From Distichodus sexfasciatus (Eukaryota > Chordata > Actinopteri > Characiformes > Distichodontidae): a stretch of DNA of 64,000 nt. Both the position numbers and the translations under genes were made by a program. Positions 9,874 through 24,174 of the stretch are shown piece by piece. Location of the stretch: the NCBI GenBank assembly GCA_032718565.1, contig JAVGVS010000040.1:442001-506000 (forward strand), written 5' to 3'. The notes below the pieces were generated by a model. The model made no database searches. It saw only the letters and a program-made list of their open reading frames with translations, and was not told the DNA's origin. Position 1 is the stretch's first letter; every line of letters begins with the position of its first letter.

Positions 9874-12800
9874 CTAGGAGAAAGACAGAAAGAGATTTGC
9901 TGTCATTGTTTTTGCCTATTAGGGTAAAACAGTTGCTGCTGAAACTCTGTTTAAATACTGCCACATGTTTCATTACAATACATACATCAAAAGTTTTGCA
10001 GGACCTGATGACTTCAACTGTTTTAAATATAACTGTAATCCATTGTATATATACAGAACTGTGCAAAAGTTGAGCCACCTCTCATTTCTTCATATATTGT
10101 CTCCAAAGAGCCAGACTTTCTTTCTTCTAATAGTGTTAAGGAATAGTATTCACATGTTGGCACATTCTGCAATAAATTACTGTGCTTGCCTAATTTCTGT
10201 GCAGTACTGAATATATACACACATACAAACCTTAAACAGCTTCCAAAAAAAAACCTAAATCAACTAGACTATCCATCTATCCATTATCCGAACCTCTTAA
10301 TCCCAAACGGGGTCACGGGGGGACCGGAGCCTATTCCGGGAACTTATGGGTGCAAGGCGGGTACCAACCCTGGATAGGTGCCAACACACTGCAGGGCACA
10401 CACACACTTCACACTCTCACCTTTACGGGGCCAATTTAGAGTCGCCAATCAACCTATATTGCATGCTTTTGGGGTGTGGGAGGAGACCCACGCAAACACA
10501 GGGAGAGCATGCAAACTCCACACACAAAGGCCCTACAGCCGACCCAGTGAGTGCACCCGGGACCTTCTTGCTGCGAGGTGGAAGCTCTGACCACTGTGCC
10601 ACCATGCCGCCCGTTAGACTATAAACACTATACTGGAAAGTGATTCTTTCTTCTTCAATGATGTAAGGAATTAATTAAAATTCTCCTTCTCTTACCCTAC
10701 AGTCAAAGTCAACTTTATTGTCATCTCTGCTATATACTGTACAGATACATAGAGAGACGAGACGACGTGGCTCCAGGTTATTTCCAGTGCAAACAAACAA
10801 AGAACAGTAGAACAGAGAATAAACAGGCAGTGGCACGACTAGGCACATGGGATAGACAATAAATAAGTAGAAATACTAAAATATACATTAAACAATATAC
10901 ATTTTAAACCAGACAATATGCAATAGACAATATGCAATAACCTTTGGTTAACTTATTATACCACTACATTTTATATTAGTATTAATTGAATTATATACAT
11001 TATTATTGCCCATTGCTCTTTAAACGAGTCTATTTTATAGCCTGTACATTGTTAGATCTATATTTCTCTATTTATATCAGTACCCTTTATATACAGTATA
11101 TATANNNNNNNNNNNNNNNNNNNNNNNNNNNNNNNNNNNNNNNNNNNNNNNNNNNNNNNNNNNNNNNNNNNNNNNNNNNNNNNNNNNNNNNNNNNNNNNN
11201 NNNNNNNNNNNNNNNNNNNNNNNNNNNNNNNNNNNNNNNNNNNNNNNNNNNNNNNNNNNNNNNNNNNNNNNNNNNNNNNNNNNNNNNNNNNNNNNNNNNN
11301 NNNNNNNNNNNNNNNNNNNNNNNNNNNNNNNNNNNNNNNNNNNNNNNNNNNNNNNNNNNNNNNNNNNNNNNNNNNNNNNNNNNNNNNNNNNNNNNNNNNN
11401 NNNNNNNNNNNNNNNNNNNNNNNNNNNNNNNNNNNNNNNNNNNNNNNNNNNNNNNNNNNNNNNNNNNNNNNNNNNNNNNNNNNNNNNNNNNNNNNNNNNN
11501 NNNNNNNNNNNNNNNNNNNNNNNNNNNNNNNNNNNNNNNNNNNNNNNNNNNNNNNNNNNNNNNNNNNNNNNNNNNNNNNNNNNNNNNNNNNNNNNNNNNN
11601 NNNNNNNNNNNNNNNNNNNNNNNNNNNNNNNNNNNNNNNNNNNNNNNNNNNNNNNNNNNNNNNNNNNNNNNNNNNNNNNNNNNNNNNNNNNNNNNNNNNN
11701 NNNNNNNNNNNNNNNNNNNNNNNNNNNNNNNNNNNNNNNNNNNNNNNNNNNNNNNNNNNNNNNNNNNNNNNNNNNNNNNNNNNNNNNNNNNNNNNNNNNN
11801 NNNNNNNNNNNNNNNNNNNNNNNNNNNNNNNNNNNNNNNNNNNNNNNNNNNNNNNNNNNNNNNNNNNNNNNNNNNNNNNNNNNNNNNNNNNNNNNNNNNN
11901 NNNNNNNNNNNNNNNNNNNNNNNNNNNNNNNNNNNNNNNNNNNNNNNNNNNNNNNNNNNNNNNNNNNNNNATATATATATGTATAGTGCATATATATATT
12001 GTCTTGGCACCAGCCACTAAAGCAGAGTCTCCATATTCTAATTCTTTATTCTGAGAACACGGAACCATGTTCCATTTTCTATCAACTTTACCTCAAGGAC
12101 ATCAAATTAGTACCAATCTTCAAACTAAAATCCAACCAAAGCACGATCAAGTTGAAGTACAGGCTGTAGTTAGAGCCAGTAGAGCACTGCCGACGCTCGC
12201 TGATGTGGCTATGACTGCAGGAGATCCCTGACTATCCAAACAAGCACAGATGGGGAAGCAACAGCTGTGCCACACGGACAGATGAACTAAATGACTTCTA
12301 TGTCTGTACTGAGGCTCTCAGTGTTGCCCCATTAACAGGGTTCAAATAAAGGATGGCATGGGGTGCTGGAGTTCAGAACGTCACCTGCAAGTTCGAAGAC
12401 ATCTTAGTGTGCAATGTCATTTTTCCAGGTGTAAGGACATGCCATCATTTTATCCTACCCTTACTTTCAATTTCGGAAAAGTGGCGAGGATGAAATTGTT
12501 TTCCACTTTATTAAAGTTAATATTTGATTTTGAATCACTGATTCGTTGGATTTGGTGATTCTGATGGTATAATTTTCACTATCCAGAACGTCTTACCTGC
12601 ATCATTATATTCTCTGTATAATTTTGAACACACATGATTAATGATCTTAAAAAATGGTCCTTTGTGATAACAGAAAACTGAAATATATGAAAATACACAC
12701 TGTATTTACTTATGACGCACCCATAAAGTTTTCAGTGTATATGTCATAATATGGTATCAAAATATGCTTTCCAGATTCCCAGAGAACACTTGCTCATAAA

Positions 12801-15800
12801 TTAAAAAATTATGTATAAACTTTGAGTCATATCTCTTTATGAAATAAACACAACTGCAAATGAAAAACACAAGGTAGCATTTTTCAATAGGGTAGGCTCT
12901 GCTGCTGATTCGCTCTACGGGAGGATTTTGGACAAGGCAGCATAAATCGATAGAACACCGGCTTTTAACCTAAATCTGTTTCAATACCAAATATGTGTTC
13001 ACACACTTCTGAGTGTATAACACCACAGTTGCACTGACAAGGCCCATGTTCAGGAATATAACACACACATTAGCTCCTACATTTTGCATACTGTATAAAC
13101 ATGCCTACCATGGAAAACCACAATTAGATCTATAGATTACTGATGCAAACAAGCATCTGACTCCAAAACATGGTGTCTAGATAATATCTGTGAACATCGG
13201 TAAAACCAAACAAATGTGTGTATTACTGGAAAAACAAGAAGGAGGATATGGCCCTACACTCAAGATATAGAATGAACAATCACTGACAGCAACTATGATA
13301 CGTTCCTAAGAGTGCCTGGGTAGTTAATAAAGCAAAAAATATCCCCGGTTTGACTTTCCCCTTCACTGAAGGACAATTACATGATGGACTGCAGGAGGGC
13401 TATAATATCAATAAAGACTTAGACCATCCCAGCCAAATGATTTCACACGGCTGCTCTCTGCCAAACCCTGCAAAAGCATGATGTCTTTGGGCCAGACAGC
13501 AGCTTCTACCCAGAGACCATCAGATTTATTAACAATATAATAAATTTATTACAAATTCCCATCTACTGTCCACTTTCATCTCTCGCCAACAGAATCTAAC
13601 AAAGTGCCAAAATGAGGTTTGTGTGGCCGGACTTGCTCACCTGTTCGGTTGTTCAGTTTGGCCTCACCCTCCTTCTGGATTTCCAGAATAATTCGCTCAT
13701 CGTCTTGCTAATAAACGAAGACAGAAAGAACAAGAAAGAGAGATAGTAAGGGAGTGTTGCATTAAAAAAAAAAACAATGTCCAGCAAACAGTCCAGGTCA
13801 AAGTCAGACCTGAATCTGAGTTTAAAGGAAAAAGAACAAATGGATGTAGAGAGCAAACTTCATTGGCCAAATACAGAAGTGCTCAGGACACCATTGAGCC
13901 AGTGAGTAAGAATCTTATCCCAAGTTGATCTAAGGAGACTGTCCCTGTAATTAAAAGTCATTCTCGAAAAACCAACTGATAAATGCAGCTATTGATTTAA
14001 GTCTGAGTTTACAGGCATGAACATTTATGAGGGTTTATCACTGGATCATTATCTCTTAGAAAAACAAAAATGTAAAAAAATATGAATATCATTTCATGAG
14101 TGTAAACAAACAGCACAGAAACCTTTTTCTACTCCAAAGGAGACCAAAAGGTCTCAGTGTTACATCACTGTAAAGCTGGAGTGGTAAGGACACTTGAGGA
14201 GCTTTAGTAATTTGTAGTACTCGGCCGTTACTCAGCTCTGATTTGTAATTAGAGCTCGTGAAAGCTTTGGGCTCATCTGTTACCCAGCCCAAGGCCAGCA
14301 TGTGATAGTTAGTCCAGGTAGCTGCAGTATTCATGTGACAGACCTCTCCTCTTTCGGGGGCCTGAGGCAGTCATTAACATAAGTTACGGTAACGGAGTGT
14401 GTGCTGGTGTTGGTGGGAGAGTCGTAAGTCAAGTCGTAAATGGGCCCAGATGTGTATACAGCGCCATCATAAAGCTCAAACGGGCTCCAGAAGTGTTTAC
14501 CTCAATGCTCAGCTACTTGGCACCGCGGGCAGAGTGCAGCGGATGCATATATCACGTTACGCCACTTACATAACGGACTGCAGGCCAGAGGGATGTTTAC
14601 CTGAGATCTGAGACCCTCACTGCACTTAATCAAGAGCCTGAACACAGCTTACAGTGGGACACAGCCATGCTCATTGTGGGATCTGAAAGGCCTCTCACAG
14701 CTCAATGATGGACTAGAGAAATCAACTCTAATAGTAAAGATTAGCCTAAAATTTACTGCAATTTAGTGGTCAGTCACATGAGTTTCATTACGCCCCTACC
14801 CCAAAATAGAAAGCACGTTATGAGTCACTGAATCAGGACCTTTTTCCCATTTTTCCTATTTTCATGGGCTGTATATGCTGATGTGCTGTAAATGGAAAGC
14901 TAAAACTGAGAACCAAATTATTTTTAAGTGACGTATTGTCAGTGTGGAGTAAGATACTGGGGCAGAGGCGAGTGTAATGGTTAGTGTTTGCACCACGATT
15001 TGGAAGGTCATCAGTTTGAATCACAAACTGGTAAAGGTACCACTTAGGTAGTCAGGAGCAAGGCACCATCTCCAAGCATTGCTTCCCAGGCGCTGCCCAT
15101 GTTAGCTGCCCTCTGCTCCTTCACAGATGGGTTAAACGCAGAGCTCACATTTCATTGTGGTGCACTGTGCGCTGTGCTGTATTCACAATGACATCTGATT
15201 GGCTACCGAGCTCATGTGGCTTTGGCAGCTGCGAGATGTAGTCCACCTCGGCTCTGTAGCTAACAACTATATTAATACAGTAGCTTGCCTGTACTTTTAA
15301 CCGCAAGTCACTTGCAACCTGAAAAGCTATCGTTTCAAAATAGCTTTTCAAACACTGACTGTAGACTCTGAGAGAAAAGTGTGTGTTTGTGTGTGCTGCT
15401 CACTGTGGGATCTGTCCACAGCGAGCACTTGTTGCAGTGGTGACAAGGTGCGCCAGGAGAGCGTGCGTGCTGACAGAAGTGGTTGTAGCCGTTGATGGGC
15501 TCGCGGCAGAGGTAGCACATGAAGGCGCCGCAGCGGCACGCCATCCGGTTGCAGCCCTCCGATTTGACCAGACCGGCGGCGCACTTGTGGCACTTCCGGA
15601 CGCGTGCCGCCGTCATCTGCTCCTCGCTGCGGGACGACAGAGACAGACGACACGTTACGATCGAAGCATGACCACAGTTATTACAGTATATTACATGGGG
15701 TAGGGGGTTTCTAGTGGCTGGATGCTCAACTCTGGGTCAAGAGGTCATCGGTTCAAATCCTACCTCCAGAACTACCACCACATTAAAGACCCTCAACACA

Positions 15801-18800
15801 AGTTGCTCCAGTGAAACTGGTTCAAGGTTCTTTATTGTCATCAGTCGCTTTATACATGTAAAAAGTGTGATGAGACAGCGTTTCCCCATGGCCCCGGTGC
15901 AACATATAGTAACACTGAACATTACATTCAACAGGACAAAAGGTGCAACAAGCAACACAATAAATACAGAACGAACGCAATAAATACAGTAAGAAAGTGA
16001 CGTTAAGTGAAGAGACGGAATGTAAACAAGTATTGCTTAGTGTATGTTTTAAGGCACATTGGCAGCATCAGCATCTAAGCAGCTTATAACAGATGGAGTG
16101 CAAGAGCATCATAATACAAAACAATCACAATAAATAGACAGAACAATAACTACACAACACTCCAGTACTATTTGAAGTTGGGGATGTAAACCTTGATGAC
16201 TGATATTGCACATGATTATGATTATTATACTGCACAGGTCAGATGTAGAATTGAAGACATCATTTGAGGAAAGGTGAATTTACAGTTATTGTATTAACAC
16301 TAGTGCATCTGCGTGTGCCTGATGTAAACAGTATACAGTAGGTATGTAAAGGGCAGGTGTGAGGTAGTTTGAGCATATGCAATGAGGTATTTTAAGAGAG
16401 CTCTGATATTGTGATATCTGATATATGTGCATTCAGAGTCCTGATGGCTTGTGGTATGAAGCTGTTACGCAATCTTGTGGTGGCAGATCGGAGGCTACGA
16501 TACCCTTTGCCAGACAGTAAAAGTGGGTGGAAGTGGTCCTTCACTATGTTTCTGGCAACTGTTATGTTAACTGACCCTGTTATTAAGAACTAGAAGTCAC
16601 TCTGGATAAGAATGCCTGATAAATGCAGTAAATGTAAAAATGTACAGAAGTGAGTCTAGGGCAAATGTGCTTGTAAGTTGGCAGTATAAGTGAGCGTCTG
16701 TTATGGTTAGGCAGTTAATTGAAATTTAATCAAAACCATCATTCAGAACCTCTAATCCACCTAATCTCGGCCATTATGTTAATATGGTTATTACAATTAT
16801 TTACTTTAATTTTTGTAATGCTTTTAAAAATGTTAATAATTTACACTGTGTTCTGTACTGTCTCCTTCTAAACACGCTACTGTGCGTCACATGACTCCGC
16901 CTCATCCACTCTGCGACTACAGCTGTGCGATTTTTTGAAATCACAAAATTATAGTCTTTCATTAGAAAAAAAATTATCTCAGCTTCAACACTTGAGCATA
17001 TTTACAGACAAAGCTGGTCAGTGAACTCAACAAAACAAACAAAAACCAACAAAAATAACTTCATTAATCGCAACTGAGCTAAAATGTTCAATTACTGCTT
17101 TGAGGTCAAATCACCCAACCCTAGCCTCTATGTGGGCCTGTTTCCTGCAGGAGGAAAAGAAAAGGTGTCAAGGGCGCAGGATAAACAGGATAGACCGCCT
17201 GGACGTGCTGCTTCCTCCAACCAGAGACAGGAAGGAAGCGGCGCTGTTACGCATCCTGGCCAAACCAGGAAGTGAATGAGTATGATAGCCTGGTAATCGC
17301 CTGGACATATTTACACAGGCCTTCGCTATTCTCTCCTCATCCTTATCAAAGTGCAGCACTACACTAATGTCACAATGCAAAATGTCTGAGCTGTGTTTCT
17401 GTAAGGCTGGTTTTACTCTCTACTACCTTTAAAAGAGACTGCACAGCGTGAACAGACCAAAGTGTTTATGTCCACCGACTTGTCTGTGTAGGCTTTGGTT
17501 CTGATTCAGCGTCTGGGAGTTCACACTCCACGACTCAGGAATTCCAAATACATTTTTAATATAGTATGACTTAGATCTGGGCGATAATGACCTCAAATCA
17601 ATATCACTGAACATCTGGAATCACTGAAATCTTAATTATGAAAAATTATTTGTCTTGGGCTTTTTCGTTCTCATAATTCACCTACAAAGACCATAAATAT
17701 GCTCAGCAAGTTGTTACTCATGCAGTAATATGCTTTTAAGTGGATGGTACTTGAATACACTAGGAAAAGTATTAACAGAATTGCCTTTTAAGTTTTAACA
17801 GGCTAAAATAATCAAAATAACAGTCAAAAGTCAAGAATACATCAATTAGATAAATGTCGGTTTTGAATCATTTTCTGATTAATTGCCCAACCCTAATAAG
17901 ACAGGCTCAAAACTCAGCCCCTTTTACAATACACCACTTTCTGTACTGACTGCTGTTCCTGTTCTGATGCATTTACATCTACAGCATTTATCAGATGCAG
18001 ATAAATGCAGAGTGACTTACTTTTTCTAATTATAAGGACAGATTTCTGTTAAGCACCTAGCGGTTAAGGACCTAGTGTTGGTAGCGCTGCAGGTAGGGTA
18101 CACATTCTGCAGACTAGGACCGCTTTGCTCAAAGTAAAAATCAAGCTAAAAGTGTAGTGTGAATCAGCCAAAAACAGAAGCAGCTTGGGTAAGTGTGTGT
18201 AAAGACGGGTGTGATCACTTGGGACTTCTGAGAAGTGCCTGAGGCCAGAGTGATGCTGCAGATGCTAATGACAATAATGATCCCCCCAGTGGCGTGTCGC
18301 CACCAGAGCCCTGCAATACTCAAATCTGCTGAATTATTAAGAAGGAGGAATTTGCTATTTTATCTCTAACGAGCACTTACATAGCCACTCGTAGCCGAAT
18401 CTCGTCCCTCTCCAGCACCTCCTCACACGTCTTCCCCACATGTTTCTTCCATGCGATACGACACTTCCGGCAGCTCTCCTGAGAAACAGGGGTGTTATCA
18501 TGGTACGAGATTATACTGATTTAATGGACAATGATTTCACATCTGCTGATATCACAAAGTCAGCAACATTTTGATGTTAAGCGGATTCAATTCAGGAGTC
18601 AGTGATTGATATAAAACAACACCATATGCTTATTATTATACATGACCACTTCAATTTAAAAAGTCAAAGTAAACTTTATTGTAATCTCTGCTTTATACAG
18701 AGACGAGACGACGTGACTACAGTTTTAACAGTGCACAGAACAAGAACAAGGAACAATGAACAAATAAAGCACATAGAATAAAATATACAAACAGAATATA

Positions 18801-21800
18801 AAATATACACTTTTAAACTTGAAGTAGAATATAAATGTAAACTTTTCAACTTTAAACTAGAAGTAGAAAGAGAGACTATTACTCAGCCTGCAATTATGTT
18901 TTTGGAGTTGTTTTTGACACTAAAAAGTGCATGTGAATGTGCTGAATCTGCATGAGGTCAGTAAGTTTCGATATGAAACTGTTACTGAAAGCAACTAAAA
19001 CATCATTTGACATTTTTAAATTCCTGAGCTCAGCCAGACTTTTAAACGACAATCTTCTCAATAAGTATGATCAATTTATTTTCATTTTAGATCATTTTAG
19101 ATGAATGCTTTGGGACGCTGTTTGTTGAATGAATGTACTGATGTCAATCAATGTATTGTTACGAGGTACAACCCTATGAGGATGAAGGAAAACGCAAATG
19201 TTCACCAGATATTTAATCACCATCTAAATATACACAGTACTGAGCAAGGCAGCTGCATTGCCGCACATTCATCCGCTGTAAACATTCAGATTTGTTTGTA
19301 TATGAGGAAGCAGCCCGGGTTCCCTGCATTGTGTCTGAGCCGTGCTTGGCTGACCGGTAGTGCTGGTATTAGGAGTCCTCTGGGATTAAAAGGAAGGCCA
19401 TTAGACTAACGCTGCCTTCTTGGGCCAACGCTACACAGCATAAAAGCCCAGAGCTGCATTATGCAGACAGCATTGTACACAGGTCATCCGGTGCATCTCG
19501 GATTCAAGATTCAATACTTTATCGCCATGCAACTCGTCCAAGTTGCTAGGGATTTGCTTTAGTGTGCTCATAACAGGACCTTGACTAGTACAAAATAGAC
19601 ACATACCATCTACTTGGCACTTCCTCACAGTCACAAACTACAGGTAAAAAGAGGAGGCATTCCCCACATGACATGACACTTTCTCTGCCACACTAATTCC
19701 TTTACAAACAGAATTCCTTGATGAGAATCACGTCATTAACGGCTCGTTTTCATAACGAAAAGATCCAAAGCGCTATAGTCAGTTTGTTGATGTACGAGCG
19801 ACGCTGCAGTCGAGTCTAAGCAGCGAGAGGACAGTCTCTCCTCCTGCACTCCTTCTGGGCAGGCAGCATGCATCGCCTGTCTGGTTGCCTGGAAACTGCA
19901 TTTTCATCTGCTCCATTTTAGTCATGCTTGCCCACAATGCTTTGCCTTTCAGCCGACTGCAGAGGACATCTGTCCCTGATGCTCACCAAAGCCCCCGCGC
20001 TTGGGAGGCGTGAAACCAAGCCCTGTTAAAAACCCAGAGCCAGACGCCTACGCGCTTCACACACGCCAGATTCGGGAATTCTGGATGCAGCTGCGATTCC
20101 ATCTTTGCCCCAAACCAGCCTTTCCAACTCCTATTAACAGTCACACCGGGGCATCCGCTGTGGGTTTAGGAAGCATCTGACATTGCACTGGGCTGGGTTG
20201 TTTCCCCGCAGGTCAAAAGCAGGACCGGCAGTTGCATACAACCTAAATTCAAATATAAATTCCAAGCAATGTGTGTGCGTTTGCATGAAGGACAGCAGAT
20301 GCCATTCCATGTAGACTGAAGAAGCACCGGTCAAGCAGCAGAATACACACACACACACACACAGAGCACACGTGGCCACCATCACTGAGAGCTCCTTGGT
20401 AACACTCATCCCACTCACACACACTCTCAAGGCTGTTAACATAAATATTTAAAGACTCCAGTGAATTCTAATGCTCAGAGCATATGACATCCGACAACCT
20501 GGAGTGGTGCATCGTAGACAACAACCCTCAGCACAAGGGTGAGAGACCCTCAGGTGAGCCTGGACATGCAACCGGAACAAAGCAGCCCATGGTCACAAAG
20601 TAACAGTGTTTTAACTTTAAATTTGAATATGACCACAATTACGACAGAGTGACATAAGTTAATGGCAAAAGTGCAGCATAGCCATGGATTTTTGAGGTTT
20701 CAAAAAACAAGACAGAAATGGTTTTAAAAGAAAAGCAAACAGCACACCCCCTTCTCACCACTCCCTCACACAAAGGCCAGCAGGCAGGGAGAGGCTACAG
20801 CCGCGGTGGCGAGGAGCTGGGCAGTAAAACGAGGGCACATCGCCCCCTAGTGGAGCTCAATGCCACAGCTAGGGAGGGTCCACAACTGACAAACTGAAAG
20901 GGAGAGTGTGAGTCAAGGCATTTGTAAGTGTTGGTGCCCCACGTTGGAGTTTTGGGGAGTTATCACTGTACTAATAAATATCTGCATTGCTCATGTCTAG
21001 TTTAGTTATTACTGCAGTACTGCTCATGCAACTAACTCTGCTAACACTAACGCTGCTGTGATTCATTTCCTCGTGACATAAAACTTTCCACTCACAAGCC
21101 ACAGGAAGCCTTGGGTTTTCACTTCACGACTTTCTTTTCAGTGAGGATAGAAGGTTCAACCTAATCTACATGACTAATGTTATGTATATGGTTATGGTTC
21201 AGCGTGGTTTTTTGTTCTGAAGATAAGATTTGAGTCAGCCATGCAGCAGTAACATACATAACTTTGCTATCAGGACTGAACATGTGAACTAGCCGGCACC
21301 TTCTCTTATATAGCGCAACTAAAAATACAGCCGTGACGTCTCTGTGACCTCACCCCGGTGAAGGAGCACACCTACAAGCTGAGCTGACACTTCCTGGACT
21401 GCAGAGAGGGGTGGAGACAGTCTGGTACGCCCAAAACTTCTTCATTTTCTGGTTGTCAAAGCTCCGTCGAGTGCCTCTGGAGATGCTCCGGAGATTTAAG
21501 TTCTGGCTCTGATTTTGCCCCGTTACTGAACATCCATTAGCCCCCATTAGATCTATTCATCCATTTGTTTGGCCCTTTCTGAATCGTGTCCTGGGGCGGC
21601 CTGTGGGCCGCTCAGATGTCTGAGCGACGGGTCTGGAAAAACATTGAGCCAAAGGTTTCCAGAGGTGTGTTAAGGAAAGACCACAGCTGGGTTTTACACC
21701 ACGAATTACACTAAAAGCTGCAGAGCAGGAAGGAAAAAAAGTTTCCTGAATAAAGATCTTACACAGGAGGTGCCATTTATCAGAGCACAAATGCTCCCAG

Positions 21801-24137
21801 AGCATAAAATGTGACAGAAACCAGCTTGACCACACAGGATGTGTGTGTGCGCCTGTGTGTCAGTTCAACTTTTTGTAAGTGAGAAGTCGAGTTTGTCATC
21901 TGGCGTAATGCACCCAACACTTACAAGAACTAGAGACCAACCTCTGAGAGCAGAGGAAAACGGATTTAACGGCAAGACTTTATCTTGACATAAACACGCG
22001 CTTGAGCTGCTACTTAAGTTATGTGCCGCTCTATGTAAAGACCGGTCTTCCAGCGCTGAAACAGCTTGGCTTCCTGCCGGTGCTGTGCGGGTGAAAGTGT
22101 CCAAGCAGTTTCCGAGTACGGGAAACCACATTTCATGCGGGTTATGGTTCGTGCTGCATTTTTGGGCCTTTTGACAAAGTTATTAAGGGCGCCCAGGGCT
22201 TGACAGCACCCTTCTAACCACATTCAGGAGGTCCATCCAACATGCACAAAAACATGCATCAAACCGGTAATGCTCCAGTGTTCTGAGTGACTGTGCTGGT
22301 GACCACATGATTACGGATCTAAATCCCATGACAGCCTAAAACCAACAAGGAAAACCCCTTAATATTAGAACACTAAGAACCAAGAGGTTGTGTATTCACT
22401 TCTGGCTGCATACCATCTCCAGCACTACCATCTTTGAGCCGCTGAGCAAAACCTATAACCCCATGTATCTCTGGGAATTACAGCACCTGCAATTCAGAAA
22501 TATAAGCCGTTCTGGACAAGACTGTGTGTCTGTATGTGTAAATATATAAAATAAAATCAGCAAGTTGCTGGTCTCTGAGAGCTGGATTTACAGCCTGCTG
22601 AACTCAAATTATTCAGCACAAAAAGACACGAATGAGGTGAACAATTATTGAAACAACACTGCAAGAAGTACAAACCATGATCATTTCTAATTTTGCGTTT
22701 CTTGTAAAATAGACCAAGGTTAGTAGACAGGCTTGGTAGAGTAGCACTGCCTCTCACTGCGTTTCCTCTAGACTGTGCGCTGGGGGCGGCAGCAACAGCC
22801 GGCCTTATAAGGCAGAAGAAGACATTAACAGCGTGTCTGATTGGGGGGCTCCTGTCTCTGCAGTCGACTCCATTCTCTCACTCTCTCTGGCAAAGTGCTG
22901 GCCTGCCTCAGTCAAGGGAGAAATGGGACACACCCACACCATCTCACAAACACACACACACACACACACACACCTGCCAAAGCAGCAAATTACAGAGATG
23001 AAAACAGAGGACATTTTTCATTGGGGAACGGGGGAAGTGTTAAAACAGGGTCGGACTCGGGCTCTTTCGCAAATAGCTGTGGCAGTGCTGCGAGGCAAAA
23101 TGCATGCAATTCCCTGTAGATCAGGCAACATGTCTCAACTAGAACACCCCACCAACTAGAACACCCCACCAACTAGATAGGATTGCCTTAAAAGGAATGC
23201 AACATGCAGAGAAGAATGAGAGGCAGTAAAGAGGGTAAATGCATGCTAAAAAAAAACCCATAGCAGATTCCACATTTCAACATTTTGTGTTACTGTTACT
23301 AATTAATACCTTCATATTACCACTCGAACTTGGTCTTGAAATACAACATTTAACTAAAGCACTGTGGTTTCATTTTGCAAACCTCTAAAACCAAACTATC
23401 AACTTGAAGAAATAAAAAAACCTGCTTATTGAGCACAAGGCAGAAAACAATACGCTGAGCCCAAAAGAGGCAACCAGAGAGCTGCGGTCGTGCTCAGTCG
23501 TGTGCAAAGTTCAGGCCCTAAAGCTAAGCCCCACCCAAGAACTCATTCACCACATATGAAAATGGCATTCTTTAAAACATGCACGCTTCAAAAAACAGAC
23601 AGAAAGAGAGAGAAAAAATACAATCTGGGTCAAACATGAATCGTGCTACATTTCAAATCTGAAGGCTCAGAGTTTGACCAATCGGACGGCCGGAATGGAT
23701 GCAAGAGGTGGAGTCACAGAGGCACTGAGGCGGAGAAAGTGTGTCAGTTATATAACATTCTTTCATCTACAGCAATGTGGAAGGCTGGGGGGGTTTGGGG
23801 TGGGACGGGGTTGGAGATCACCCCTGGAACAACGCCCTCCTGTGTGAGCGTGTGTGTATGTAGACGTATTTGGGAGATTAAGAGAACCGTGCTATACTCT
23901 AAAAGACAGGAAAAACTGTGAAACTTCCATTTTCATGGCTTTGTGGGGACACTTTTCTGTGTGAGGGCTGTTCCCCATAAAGAACAATGATTTTATAGAA
24001 AATGTCCATGTCTGACAAAACCAGAAGACGTTACTGAAATTAATGATAACTTCAGGTGAAGCTGTAGCACTATTTACATATAGGCATAATGGAAGCACCT
24101 CAGTGGAAGCACCTCAAAAAGATTCAAGAGTGTGTGC

Positions 24138-24174
<37 letters not shown>

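Noticed and set aside
9551..10073. Open frames on the + strand opposite the last rnf216 exon
   Set aside because: They are antisense shadows of the GC-rich, proline-rich coding exon; no family similarity or independent splice structure.
10986..12068. Long reading frames of more than 300 codons on both strands
   Set aside because: They run through the N gap and are almost entirely undetermined residues.
15348..15703. A 106-codon + frame and a second 101-codon - frame over rnf216 exon 14
   Set aside because: The correct frame is fixed by the RING2 cysteine pattern and by exon phases; the others are shadows of a GC-rich exon.
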